Of a stretch of DNA of 53,630 nt, positions 8,093 through 17,200 are shown piece by piece. Under the pieces are notes generated by a model, which was not told the origin of the DNA, searched no databases, and was given only the letters and a program-made list of their open reading frames with translations. This stretch comes from Streptococcus saliviloxodontae (lineage in GTDB: Bacteria; Bacillota; Bacilli; Lactobacillales; Streptococcaceae): contig NZ_JAFBEI010000011.1 of NCBI RefSeq assembly GCF_016908655.1, forward strand, positions 1-53,630. Reading direction: 5' to 3'. Position 1 is the first letter of the stretch. Each line of letters starts with the position of its first letter. The position numbers and the translations under genes are program-made.

Positions 8093-9310
8093 TTAATTTG
8101 TTTGTGATGTTGGATTTTCTTGAACAACATTATCATATTGTAAAATACCGCTAAAGGATTCGTAGGCCGAATCCCAGTCGACATGGGTTCCCATACCAGT
8201 CATGATACCTGAGATGGTGTGATTTGTCACGTCTCCAGAGATACTGACACCTGGATTTTCTTGATAAAAATGAGTTGTCCAGGCTATATTTGGGTCATAC
8301 ACGCCATTCGTTTTAAGCTTAACATTCGAAAAACTGGCGCTAATATTATCCCCTTCTTTTCTACCTGAACCTTCGGTACGAAGATAAATCTTCTCGCCAC
8401 GTGCTGCGATGGCTTGACTTGTCAACATGGCATTGTTACCTGTAATAACTTGGGAACCATTGATATAACCTGCGTAATTTCCTGTCGCTTCATCTAAAGT
8501 AAGCATGATATGGTAGGTTTGTCCCAGTTCTCCAACGTGATTAGTCCAAGAATAAGCTTGTTGCCCACTGGCGTTACTTGCAACATTTTCAACCATAAAG
8601 GCGAGTTGATTCCTGAAATCGGGATCCCCAGCTCCTGTGTCGTATTGAATTCCAAAGCTAATGGCTGATGTTGCTGTTGCCATGACTAACTTTGCGTGAT
8701 AACCAGTCCCTGAACCTGTCAATGAAACGTCGGCTTCAATTGTATCCGTCGAGGGTGTATTTTCTATCCCTTGTTCCCCAACTGGTAATGTTTTGATAAC
8801 TTTTGAGGTTGGTTGAGCGATGGATGATGACCTGTCTGAATCTGGTAAGGCAGTAGCATACAGTTTGACTCCTTCTTGATTCCAAGCCCCAGCTAGGGTT
8901 TGGTACTCGTTGGTATCAGCTGTTAGAAGATGGGTCTTAATACCTTCATGATAAAGACGATAAATCGGTGTATCACCACCTGAGTAAAAACTCATTGCAT
9001 CCTGAACCCAAGCACCAGACCTCGTTAAAACCGACACTTCATTCTGGTCTGTTGTGTAGAGATGTTTGTGGGTAATCTTACTGTAAAGTCGGGTTACTTG
9101 CTGACCGTTATCAGGGGCATACCAGGCTAAACCTTCTTGGTTCCAACCTTTGGATGACAAGACATCATATTCATTGGTATCTGAGGTAAAAAGATGTTCT
9201 TTTAAGGTTGGGTTATAGAGTCTATAAATGCTACTATCTGCAAATGTCTGTTCAGAGACTGCGAGCAGAGAAAAGACAGCAATCGCTCCCAGAGTCAATT
9301 TCCATTTCAT
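8093..9310 (-). CDS. Secreted protein with three DUF5648-like repeats and a C-terminal beta-sandwich-like region
   Basis: Residues 1-24 are a signal peptide (cleavage after TFA). Three tandem repeats of about 40 residues follow at about 27-65, 72-110 and 114-150. Each has the pattern YRLY..(x)..HL(F/Y/L)T.D.NE followed by a WxQEG or WVQDA-like turn, typical of DUF5648 modules in secreted bacterial proteins. After a linker, residues 185-405 are rich in Gly, Ser and Thr with alternating hydrophobic residues, resembling a carbohydrate-binding or lectin-like beta sandwich. There is no LPXTG, membrane anchor or YG repeat, so it is probably released. Monocistronic with its own promoter and terminator. 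No enzymatic motif seen; the function is unknown. Confidence 0.7.
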   Translation of the reverse strand: MKWKLTLGAIAVFSLLAVSEQTFADSSIYRLYNPTLKEHLFTSDTNEYDVLSSKGWNQEGLAWYAPDNGQQVTRLYSKITHKHLYTTDQNEVSVLTRSGAWVQDAMSFYSGGDTPIYRLYHEGIKTHLLTADTNEYQTLAGAWNQEGVKLYATALPDSDRSSSIAQPTSKVIKTLPVGEQGIENTPSTDTIEADVSLTGSGTGYHAKLVMATATSAISFGIQYDTGAGDPDFRNQLAFMVENVASNASGQQAYSWTNHVGELGQTYHIMLTLDEATGNYAGYINGSQVITGNNAMLTSQAIAARGEKIYLRTEGSGRKEGDNISASFSNVKLKTNGVYDPNIAWTTHFYQENPGVSISGDVTNHTISGIMTGMGTHVDWDSAYESFSGILQYDNVVQENPTSQTN

Positions 9311-9344
9311 AAATAATGAGATCCTTTTTCTATTGATGTAACAT

Positions 9345-9353
9345 AGTATAGCA
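9345..9353 (-). promoter_or_regulatory. Extended -10 promoter of the secreted protein gene
   Basis: On the minus strand TGC-TATACT lies about 35 nt before the start codon, with AGGA as ribosome site. No clear -35. Confidence 0.5.
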
Positions 9354-9443
9354 TAAATGCAAACAAAAATATATTGAATGTTTTATATTTTCTAACAGAG
9401 TAGCCTATCGAATTTTTTGTTACATAATAAAATATATGACTAA

Positions 9444-9486
9444 AACCACCTATCTCATTTCGTGTTTAGACAATGAGATAGGTGGT
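9444..9486 (-). terminator. Terminator of ylxM-ffh
   Basis: Sixteen-base arms starting AACCACCTATCTCATT pair perfectly around an 11-nt loop, followed on the minus strand by TTTTAG. It lies directly after the ffh stop codon. Confidence 0.88.
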
Positions 9487-9492
9487 TGCGTA

Positions 9493-11046
9493 TTATTTGC
9501 GTTTTTTCTTAGCTTTTTTCATTTTATTAGCCTGACGTTTCATAGCTGTCTTCATCGCAAAGGAACCTAATTTTCCTTTTAGACCGCCACCCATCATTTG
9601 ACTGAGGTCCATGTTTGAAAGGTCTGGCATACCAGCTCCTCCCATCATTCCCTCAAGAGCTGACATATCCATGCCATTCATATCAGGCATATTTTTCGGT
9701 AAATTGTTAGGATTTAAGCCCATTTGACGCATGGCTTTTTCCATGTCTCCTGACATCATCCCTTGCATCATACCTTTGGCTTGGTTGAAGTCCTTGATGA
9801 ATTTGTTGACTTCTACAAAGCTATTTCCTGACCCTGCAGCGATACGGCGACGGCGACTCGGAGTTAGGAGTTCTGGATTTTCACGCTCGGCTGGCGTCAT
9901 CGATGATACAATAGCGCGTTTACGAGCTACCTGCTTCTCGTCTACTTTAAGATTTGCAAGCGCTGGGTTATTTGACATTCCTGGAAGCATCTTCAAGAGA
10001 TCTTCCATAGGTCCCATGTTTTGTACTTGATCGAGTTGCTCTACAAAATCATTGAAATCAAATGTGTTTTCACGCATTTTTTCAGCAAGTTCCAATGATT
10101 TTTTCTCGTCGTATTCTTGAGAAGCTTTTTCAATCAGTGTTAAGAGGTCACCCATCCCCAGGATACGTGATGACATACGATCTGGGTGGAAGGTTTCGAT
10201 ATCAGTGATTTTTTCACCAGTACCAGTGAATTTGATTGGTTTTCCTGTAATTTCTCGAATAGATAGAGCGGCACCACCACGTGTATCCCCATCAATCTTG
10301 GTTAAGATAACCCCAGTGATGTCCAATTGTTCATTAAATTCACGGGCGACATTAGCAGCTTCTTGACCGATCATGCTATCCACAACCAATAGGATTTCAT
10401 TTGGTTGTGCAAGTTTTTTAACATCGCGCAATTCTTGCATAAGAACTTCGTCGATTTGTAGACGACCTGCGGTATCGATCAAAACATAGTCGTTATGGTT
10501 GTTACGAGCTTCTTCCAGACCCTGACGGACAATATCAACTGCAGCAACCTCTGTCCCTAAATCAAAGACAGGGACGTTAATTTGTTGCCCTAAAGTCTTC
10601 AATTGATCAATGGCTGCTGGACGATAAATATCCGCAGCAATCATCATAGGACGAGCATTTTCTTCTTTGATGAGTTTGTTAGCCAGTTTTCCTGCAAAAG
10701 TTGTTTTACCAGCACCCTGCAAACCAACCATCATAATAATGGTTGGAATTTTAGGTGACTTGATGATCTCTGCAGTTTCTGAACCTAAAATCTCAGTCAA
10801 CTCTTCATTGACAATTTTAATGATTTGTTGAGAGGCATCAAGTGTATCGATAATGTCATGTCCAACTGCACGCTCACGGACACGCTTGATAAACGTTTTG
10901 ACAACCGGTAGGGCGACGTCAGCTTCAAGAAGCGCTAAGCGAATCTCTTTAGTGACTTCTTGGACTTCTTTTTCAGATAGTTTTCCTTTACGACGTAGAT
11001 TTTTGAAAACGCCTTGCAGACGTTCAGTTAAGCTTTCAAATGCCAT
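9493..11046 (-). CDS. ffh: Signal recognition particle protein Ffh
   Basis: GTPase that binds signal sequences and SRP RNA and delivers ribosomes to FtsY. The N domain is residues 1-85. The G domain has GLQGAGKTT, DTAGRLQ, TKIDGDTRGG, and the M domain from about 300 ends in a methionine-rich, lysine-tailed C-terminus. I use ATG 11046 (MAFESLTERL, the family N-terminus, 517 aa), although it has no ribosome site. An in-frame TTG at 11073 has AGGA 5-6 nt upstream and would add nine residues; both lie in or near a hairpin. Cotranscribed with ylxM. Confidence 0.96.
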   Translation of the reverse strand: MAFESLTERLQGVFKNLRRKGKLSEKEVQEVTKEIRLALLEADVALPVVKTFIKRVRERAVGHDIIDTLDASQQIIKIVNEELTEILGSETAEIIKSPKIPTIIMMVGLQGAGKTTFAGKLANKLIKEENARPMMIAADIYRPAAIDQLKTLGQQINVPVFDLGTEVAAVDIVRQGLEEARNNHNDYVLIDTAGRLQIDEVLMQELRDVKKLAQPNEILLVVDSMIGQEAANVAREFNEQLDITGVILTKIDGDTRGGAALSIREITGKPIKFTGTGEKITDIETFHPDRMSSRILGMGDLLTLIEKASQEYDEKKSLELAEKMRENTFDFNDFVEQLDQVQNMGPMEDLLKMLPGMSNNPALANLKVDEKQVARKRAIVSSMTPAERENPELLTPSRRRRIAAGSGNSFVEVNKFIKDFNQAKGMMQGMMSGDMEKAMRQMGLNPNNLPKNMPDMNGMDMSALEGMMGGAGMPDLSNMDLSQMMGGGLKGKLGSFAMKTAMKRQANKMKKAKKKRK

Positions 11047-11057
11047 TGATATTTTTG

Positions 11058-11088
11058 GAACTGCTGGGTTCAAAAAATCCTGCAGTTC
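11058..11088 (-). other. Hairpin at the ffh translation start
   Basis: GAACTGC (11082-11088) and GCAGTTC (11058-11064) can pair on the transcript. The 17-nt loop contains the only nearby ribosome site (AGGA) and the TTG codon at 11073. This could hide or expose the ffh start. Confidence 0.45.
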
Positions 11089-11106
11089 TCTTCCTTTCTC
11101 TCAGTA

Positions 11107-11439
11107 TTATTCTCTGTTATCGATGCTTGTTAGTACAGCAATTTGTTCTTGAAGATAGGCGTCATCTGGGTATTTGGCTACAATATCGTCGAAAATCTGA
11201 CCTCGGACGATATAATCAGAGTACATGTGTAGCTTCATCTCATAGGCTTCCAAAATCTTTTCTGTTCTCTTGATGTTATCATAGACAGCTTGGCGACTCA
11301 CACCAAATTCTTCGGCAATCTCTGCCAAGCTATAGTCATCAGCATAATAGAGTTCAATATAATTCATTTGCTTGTCGGTCAACAAGGCCGCGTAGAACTC
11401 AAATAGAGCATTCATTCGATTGGTTTTTTCAATTTCCAT
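11107..11439 (-). CDS. ylxM: YlxM family DNA-binding protein (SRP-associated)
   Basis: Small protein with a sigma-like helix-turn-helix: [21 protein letters not shown] at about residues 40-60. The YlxM/p13 family is encoded next to ffh throughout Firmicutes and stimulates SRP function in some species. I start at ATG 11439 (110 aa). An in-frame ATG at 11448 overlaps the -10 box and is unlikely. The stop codon lies 60 bp before the ffh start. Confidence 0.9.
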   Translation of the reverse strand: MEIEKTNRMNALFEFYAALLTDKQMNYIELYYADDYSLAEIAEEFGVSRQAVYDNIKRTEKILEAYEMKLHMYSDYIVRGQIFDDIVAKYPDDAYLQEQIAVLTSIDNRE

Positions 11440-11446
11440 AAGCTCC

Positions 11447-11455
11447 ATTTTATCA
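11447..11455 (-). promoter_or_regulatory. Extended -10 promoter of ylxM-ffh
   Basis: TGA-TAAAAT on the minus strand ends 8 nt before ATG 11439. Transcription would start at or one base before the start codon, implying a leaderless or nearly leaderless mRNA. Confidence 0.4.
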
Positions 11456-11540
11456 CAAAAAGACTGTAAAGAGTAGCCTAAACCCTATCTTAATATTTTT
11501 AAATGATTTTCTTGCAACATAATTTTAAAAATGTTGTTTA

Positions 11541-12239
11541 TCAATTGTTTTCTAAATAAAACTCAAATCGATCTCCCACATACTGACTACGGACATATTC
11601 AAAAGGTGTCCCATCTGAAAAGTAAGAAACCTGTGTTAACGCCAGAATGGCGTGACCTTTAGCGACATCCAAGTGTCCAGCCACTTTATCACTAGCTGTT
11701 TTGGCATAAATCGTCTGTTGGCTTTTGCCGATGGTATAGCCATTTTGAGTCAGGGTTTGGAAGAAATGCTCCGTTATTTCAGTTTGATTAAAAGAAGCAA
11801 TCAACTTCTCTGGGATAGAAGCTACTTCGTAAACCAGAGGTAATTGGTCAGCATACCTGACGCGTTCCATCGAGATCACATAGTCTTTTGCAGTTAGCTG
11901 AAGTTGGTCGCGCTCGGTTTTACTCGCCAGTTTTTTTTGATAAGAAATTAGCTTAGATGATGGGTATTTTCCTTGGGATTTAACAATTTCGGTAAAGCTG
12001 GTGGTTCCTCGCATCCTCTCCTGGACGCGACGTCCTGCGACGTAAGTTCCGCTACCGACACGTCGTTCTAAAATTCCCTCTTCTACCAGTAAGGTAATCG
12101 CTTGTCTCAAAGTCATTCGACTGACTTGAAAAGTCTCCGATAAATCGCGTTCACTAGGCAAACGTTGCCCAATCTGCCACTTACCGTCTTCAATCTCTTT
12201 TTTGATATGATCATGAATATGAATATAGGCTGGTGTCAT
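11541..12239 (-). CDS. GntR/HutC family transcriptional regulator
   Basis: An N-terminal winged helix (about residues 5-70, with LPSERDLSETFQVSRMTLRQA) is followed by a UTRA ligand-binding domain (about 85-230). This is the HutC/YvoA (NagR) subfamily, which usually senses sugar phosphates or amino-acid-derived effectors. ATG 12239 is chosen because GAAGGAG sits 5 nt upstream; an upstream ATG at 12260 lacks a site. It is divergent from guaA across a 200-bp gap, but the target is not evident from context. The NagR-like ligand is family inference only. Confidence 0.85.
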   Translation of the reverse strand: MTPAYIHIHDHIKKEIEDGKWQIGQRLPSERDLSETFQVSRMTLRQAITLLVEEGILERRVGSGTYVAGRRVQERMRGTTSFTEIVKSQGKYPSSKLISYQKKLASKTERDQLQLTAKDYVISMERVRYADQLPLVYEVASIPEKLIASFNQTEITEHFFQTLTQNGYTIGKSQQTIYAKTASDKVAGHLDVAKGHAILALTQVSYFSDGTPFEYVRSQYVGDRFEFYLENN

Positions 12240-12381
12240 AGCAACTCCTTCTTTTGTCATTCCCTACATTATACCATTTTACAGGCTATTAGTGCTATTG
12301 ATAGTGATATTTATAACCTGAGTTTGAGAGAATAATTTTCGGCTGTCGCTACATAAATGTAATGCGAATTCTAAGTTTTTA

Positions 12382-12390
12382 TGCTACAAT
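12382..12390 (+). promoter_or_regulatory. Extended -10 promoter of guaA
   Basis: TGC-TACAAT about 50 nt upstream of the guaA start. The rest of the gntR-guaA gap (12240-12380) has no operator I can assign. Confidence 0.5.
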
Positions 12391-12405
12391 AGGTACAAAC
12401 TATAT

Positions 12406-12424
12406 CGTCTGCCATTTTCAGACG
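12406..12424 (+). other. Leader hairpin upstream of guaA
   Basis: CGTCTG and CAGACG pair around CCATTTT in the 5' leader, 18 nt before the start codon. No T-run follows, so it is not a terminator. It does not resemble a purine riboswitch. Confidence 0.35.
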
Positions 12425-12442
12425 TTAAATGAAAGGGTAACA

Positions 12443-14005
12443 ATGACTGACATTTCTACTTTGAATGATGTTCAAAAAATCATCGTTCTTGACTATGGTA
12501 GCCAGTACAACCAACTCATTGCACGCCGTATCCGTGAATTCGGTGTCTTTTCTGAGTTGAAGAGTCACAAGATCTCTGCTGATGAACTTCGTGCTATCAA
12601 TCCTATCGGTATCGTTCTTTCTGGTGGTCCAAATTCAGTATATGCTGACAACGCATTTGGTATCGATGAAGAAATTTTTGAACTTGGTATTCCAATCCTT
12701 GGTATCTGCTACGGGATGCAACTCATCACTCACAAGCTTGGTGGTAAGGTTGTTCCTGCTGGTGAAGCTGGTAACCGTGAGTATGGTCAATCAACGCTTC
12801 GTCTCCGTTCAGAATCAAAACTTTTTGCAGGGACTCCTGAAGAACAACTTGTTTTGATGAGCCATGGAGATGCTGTTACTGAAATTCCTGAAGGTTTCCA
12901 CCTTGTTGGTGATTCAGCTGACTGTCCTTATGCTGCTATGGAAAACTCTGAGAAAAACTTCTACGGTATCCAATTCCACCCAGAAGTTCGTCACTCTGTC
13001 TACGGTAACGACATTTTGAAAAACTTTGCTGTTGAAATCTGTGGCGCGCGTCAAGATTGGTCTATGGATAACTTCATCGACATGCAAATCGCACAAATTC
13101 GTGAAACAGTCGGAGACCGTAAAGTTCTTCTTGGACTTTCAGGTGGTGTAGATTCATCAGTTGTTGGTGTCCTTTTACAACGTGCTATCGGCGATCAATT
13201 GACATGTATTTTTGTTGACCACGGTCTTCTTCGTAAAGGTGAAGGCGATCAGGTTATGGAGATGCTTGGTGGTAAGTTCGGTCTTAATATCATCCGTGTT
13301 GATGCGTCTAAACGATTCCTTGATCTTCTCGCTGGTGTCGATGACCCTGAGAAAAAACGTAAAATCATCGGTAACGAATTCGTTTACGTCTTCGATGATG
13401 AAGCAAGTAAACTCAAAGGTGTTGATTTCTTAGCACAAGGAACACTCTACACAGATATTATCGAGTCAGGTACTGAAACAGCTCAAACAATCAAATCTCA
13501 CCACAACGTTGGTGGTCTTCCTGAGGACATGCAATTTGAATTGATTGAACCACTTAATACCCTTTTCAAAGATGAAGTGCGTGCTCTTGGTACAGCTCTT
13601 GGAATGCCTGATGAAGTTGTTTGGCGTCAGCCATTCCCAGGACCAGGTCTTGCTATCCGTATTATGGGGGAAATCACTGAAGAAAAATTGGAGACAGTCC
13701 GTGAATCAGATGCTATCCTCCGTGAAGAGATTGCTAAAGCTGGTTTAGAACGTGATGCATGGCAATACTTCACTGTTAACACAGGTGTTCGTTCAGTTGG
13801 TGTTATGGGTGACGGTCGTACTTATGACTACACTATCGCGATTCGTGCCATCACTTCCGTCGATGGTATGACAGCTGATTTTGCAAAACTCCCTTGGGAA
13901 GTTCTCCAAAAAATCTCTGTCCGTATCGTTAATGAAGTTGATCACGTCAACCGTATTGTCTACGATATCACAAGTAAACCACCTGCAACAGTTGAGTGGG
14001 AATAA
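12443..14005 (+). CDS. guaA: GMP synthase (glutamine-hydrolysing)
   Basis: Converts XMP, ATP and glutamine to GMP. The class I amidotransferase domain (about 1-200) has the catalytic Cys in GICYGMQ near residue 90 and the FHPEVRHS histidine-glutamate pair near 180. The ATP pyrophosphatase domain has LSGGVDSSV near residue 235, and the dimerisation domain ends [12 protein letters not shown] 12443 with GAAAGGGT upstream gives the standard 520 aa. Confidence 0.97.
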   Translation: MTDISTLNDVQKIIVLDYGSQYNQLIARRIREFGVFSELKSHKISADELRAINPIGIVLSGGPNSVYADNAFGIDEEIFELGIPILGICYGMQLITHKLGGKVVPAGEAGNREYGQSTLRLRSESKLFAGTPEEQLVLMSHGDAVTEIPEGFHLVGDSADCPYAAMENSEKNFYGIQFHPEVRHSVYGNDILKNFAVEICGARQDWSMDNFIDMQIAQIRETVGDRKVLLGLSGGVDSSVVGVLLQRAIGDQLTCIFVDHGLLRKGEGDQVMEMLGGKFGLNIIRVDASKRFLDLLAGVDDPEKKRKIIGNEFVYVFDDEASKLKGVDFLAQGTLYTDIIESGTETAQTIKSHHNVGGLPEDMQFELIEPLNTLFKDEVRALGTALGMPDEVVWRQPFPGPGLAIRIMGEITEEKLETVRESDAILREEIAKAGLERDAWQYFTVNTGVRSVGVMGDGRTYDYTIAIRAITSVDGMTADFAKLPWEVLQKISVRIVNEVDHVNRIVYDITSKPPATVEWE

Positions 14006-14023
14006 GCAAAAATCTAATATTTA

Positions 14024-14073
14024 AAAACGAATGAATGATGGTGTTTATCACCTATACTTCATTCGTTTTTTTT
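14024..14073 (+). terminator. Terminator of guaA
   Basis: AAAACGAATGAA pairs with TTCATTCGTTTT; an inner GGTG..CACC strengthens the stem, and eight T follow. Confidence 0.9.
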
Positions 14074-14250
14074 GTGTATTAGCCATCAGTTTGAGTGAAT
14101 TTTTATAGGTGTGAGAGCCTAAGACGAGGAAGTTGATTTGTTAGCTAAAAACAAGAGTTTTATAGCAAAGTCTCTTTTTGAAAATTAAAATGTATATCAA
14201 TTAAAAATATTGAGCTATCTTCTTAAATGAATTGTCAGAATATGATAAAA

Positions 14251-14256
14251 TATAAT
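14251..14256 (+). promoter_or_regulatory. -10 box of the metalloprotease gene
   Basis: TATAAT 36 nt before the start codon in a very AT-rich stretch; no convincing -35. The interval 14074-14250 shows no other recognisable element. Confidence 0.45.
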
Positions 14257-14291
14257 AGTAAAAATTACTTTTATGCAAAGAAAGGTTTCTC

Positions 14292-17200
14292 ATGCTATTT
14301 AGAGATAAATTAAATCAATATGCCATTCGTAAAAAAAATGGCATCGTAGGCTCGTGCTTGATTGGAAGCTTTGTTATACTCTCCTCACTTCTAGCTTCCC
14401 CATCAACGGCATTCGCTCAAAGCGATGCTGGCTCTGATGTCAACTACGTTGACTACTACACACTCTCCCAAGCCGATAAAAATCGTGTTCAAGCCATCAC
14501 AGACGACCTTACCGCAAAAGCAAATGTTGATTACACGTTTGTCTATGCCAAAGACAGTGTCGCTAGTCAAAAGGCAGATACTAAGACGGGTGCCACAAAG
14601 CAAAAAACATCCAGTCCTCAACAAACACTTGTTGGTCAGTTCCTTCCCAATACATCTTCTAAAGATCAGGAACTTCTTTCACTGACAGGTATCGGTTTCT
14701 TAGCCTTGGGTGGTATTTTAGTTCTCAGAAGTAAACGCAATCGTAAACAGCTAATCTTACTCCTTGCTTTTGGTGGAACTGTCATGACTGCCAGCTTAGC
14801 TGTCGCTGATGTCCTTCAATTAAGGGATTCAAAGCTTGTTCTTACAGGACAGTCAGTAACAGCTGATAATATTTCTGGCTATCACTTGGTTGGTTATTTT
14901 ACTGATCAGTATGGTAAAGATCAAGCGGTGACATTCACTGAAGCTACAACGACTAACAGTACTCAAGAGACCACACCGTCAAACCAAGCGACAACGCAAG
15001 TAAAGCAAGAACCGATAACTACCGAAGAAGCTCCGCTAGTGTCTAAACAAGAGACTCAGACGGAAACAATCACCTATGGTAAACAAACTATCCAAGATCC
15101 TCTATTGCCAAAAGGGCAAACCAAAATTGTTCAAGAAGGTAAGAATGGGAAGATTGAAAAGCAAGTTCAAGTCAATTACCAAGACGGCAAAGTTGTCTCT
15201 AGCCAAGTCTTATCTGAAACAGTGGTTCAAAAGGCTCAAGATGAAATCACAGCCATTGGTACACTTGAAACTAGTAATGGGAGCTCAGAACAGTTAGATT
15301 TCCCTATCGCCAAGGTGACGACTACCGATGAAACGGTAACTGAAAGTATCGCTTACAACAGCAAAACTGTCGAAGATCCTAGCCTTGCAAAAGGTCAGAC
15401 CAAGATCCTTCAGACAGGACAAAACGGTAGCCTAACTAAAACGCTACGTCACACTTACATTGATGACCAGCTCGTTGCAACTGACATGATTTCAGAAACT
15501 ACGACTAGCCCAGCTCAAGATGAAATTATAGCGATTGGTACTCTTGAAACTGGCAAAGGAAACTCAGATACAGTCACGCCTAAGGAAGCTGTTATTACGA
15601 CGAGTGACGAAACAACAACAAATAGTCTTGCCTACACTAGTCAAACCATCGAAGATCCTAGTCTTCCTGTTGGTCAGACTAAAGTAATCCAAGTTGGTGT
15701 AATGGGGGTAGAGACACAAACCATCCGACATACCTATGTTGATGGCCAATTAGTAGCATCTGATATTGTTGGACAAGCGGTAAGCCAGGCTCCTGTATCT
15801 GAAATTATCGCTATTGGAACCAAAGTTGAAGAAACAACGCAAACAGATACTGGTACAGGGACAACTACAGAGCTTCCTGAAGCAATCATCACAACAAATG
15901 ATGAAAGTACGATGACTGCTCTGCCATTTAGCAGTCAAACCATCGAGGATCCAACCCTACCAAAAGGGCAAACCAAAGTCCTCCAGACCGGTCAAACAGG
16001 TAGTTTAACCCAAACTTATCGTCATACTTACATCAATGGACAACTGGCAACAAGTGAGTTAGTTTCTGAAACCATCACTCAATCCCCTGTTTCAGAAATT
16101 ATCGCTGTCGGGACTCTTGAGACCGATAAAGGGGACTCGACTAATACAGAGATTCCTGAAGCGCAACTAAGCTATCAAGAAGAAACTCAGACCAAGACTA
16201 TTCCTCATACTCAAGAGACTGTCGAAGATGCCAATCTTCCTAAAGGACAAACTAGAGTTATCCAAGAGGGGAAAGATGGCGTTGAGACCATTAAACTCCG
16301 TCATGTTTATCTAAATGGTGAGCTAGTAACAACAGAAACTCTCTCTCAAGAAATCAGCCAATCCTCACAAGCTGAAATTATCGCCGTTGGAACCAAGGAA
16401 GAATCCTCAACTACCACTACTCAATTAGTAACTGAACAAGTTGCTGGACAAACTTTCCAAACTGAGACTCGCGAAAACCCTCTCCTTGAAGAGGGAAAAA
16501 CAAATACGATTCAAGAGGGGCGAGACGGACATGTTACCATTACTTATCAAGTAACTAGCGATCAAACCGGGCAGATTATATCAAAACTAGAAGTAGCTAG
16601 ACAGGAAGTGCTACCGATTTCAAAAATCATCGAAGTCGGTACTTTAGTTAAGAAAAAAGGCGATGCAGAGTCGACAGATCTACCGATTGCTTTGGTAACA
16701 AGTAAGGATGAAGAAACACAAACTCCTATCGCATTCACTAAGCGCACGGTTGTAGATCCTCTCCTTCCTAAAGGTCAGACTAAGGTGACTCAGGCTGGGC
16801 ACGATGGCGTATTGACTACAGTCACTCGTAATACCTACATTGATGGGCAGCTCGCTAATACCGAAGTTGTTTCCTCTACAGTAACGTCTGAGCCGGTTGA
16901 TGAGATTACCACTGTCGGAACTCTCGAGACCGATAAAGGTGACTCTACTAATACTGAACTTCCTGAAGCTAAGGTAACTACTGAGGATATTACAGAAACA
17001 CAGGCTATCGCATTTACCAAACGAACAGTTGAAGATCCTCTCCTTCCTAAAGGTCAGACTAAGGTTACTCAGGCTGGACAAGATGGCGTATTGACTACAG
17101 TCACTCGTAATACCTACATTGATGGGCAGCTCGCTAATACTGAAGTTGTTTCCTCTACAGTAACAACTGAGTCGGTTGACGAAATTACCACTATCGGAAC

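Noticed and set aside
9401..11480. AGAGTAGCCTA shared by the gaps at 9404 and 11472
   Set aside because: An 11-mer found twice in AT-rich gaps in unrelated contexts; no further similarity.
12261..12442. Purine riboswitch upstream of guaA
   Set aside because: No conserved three-way junction cores; only a 6-bp hairpin.
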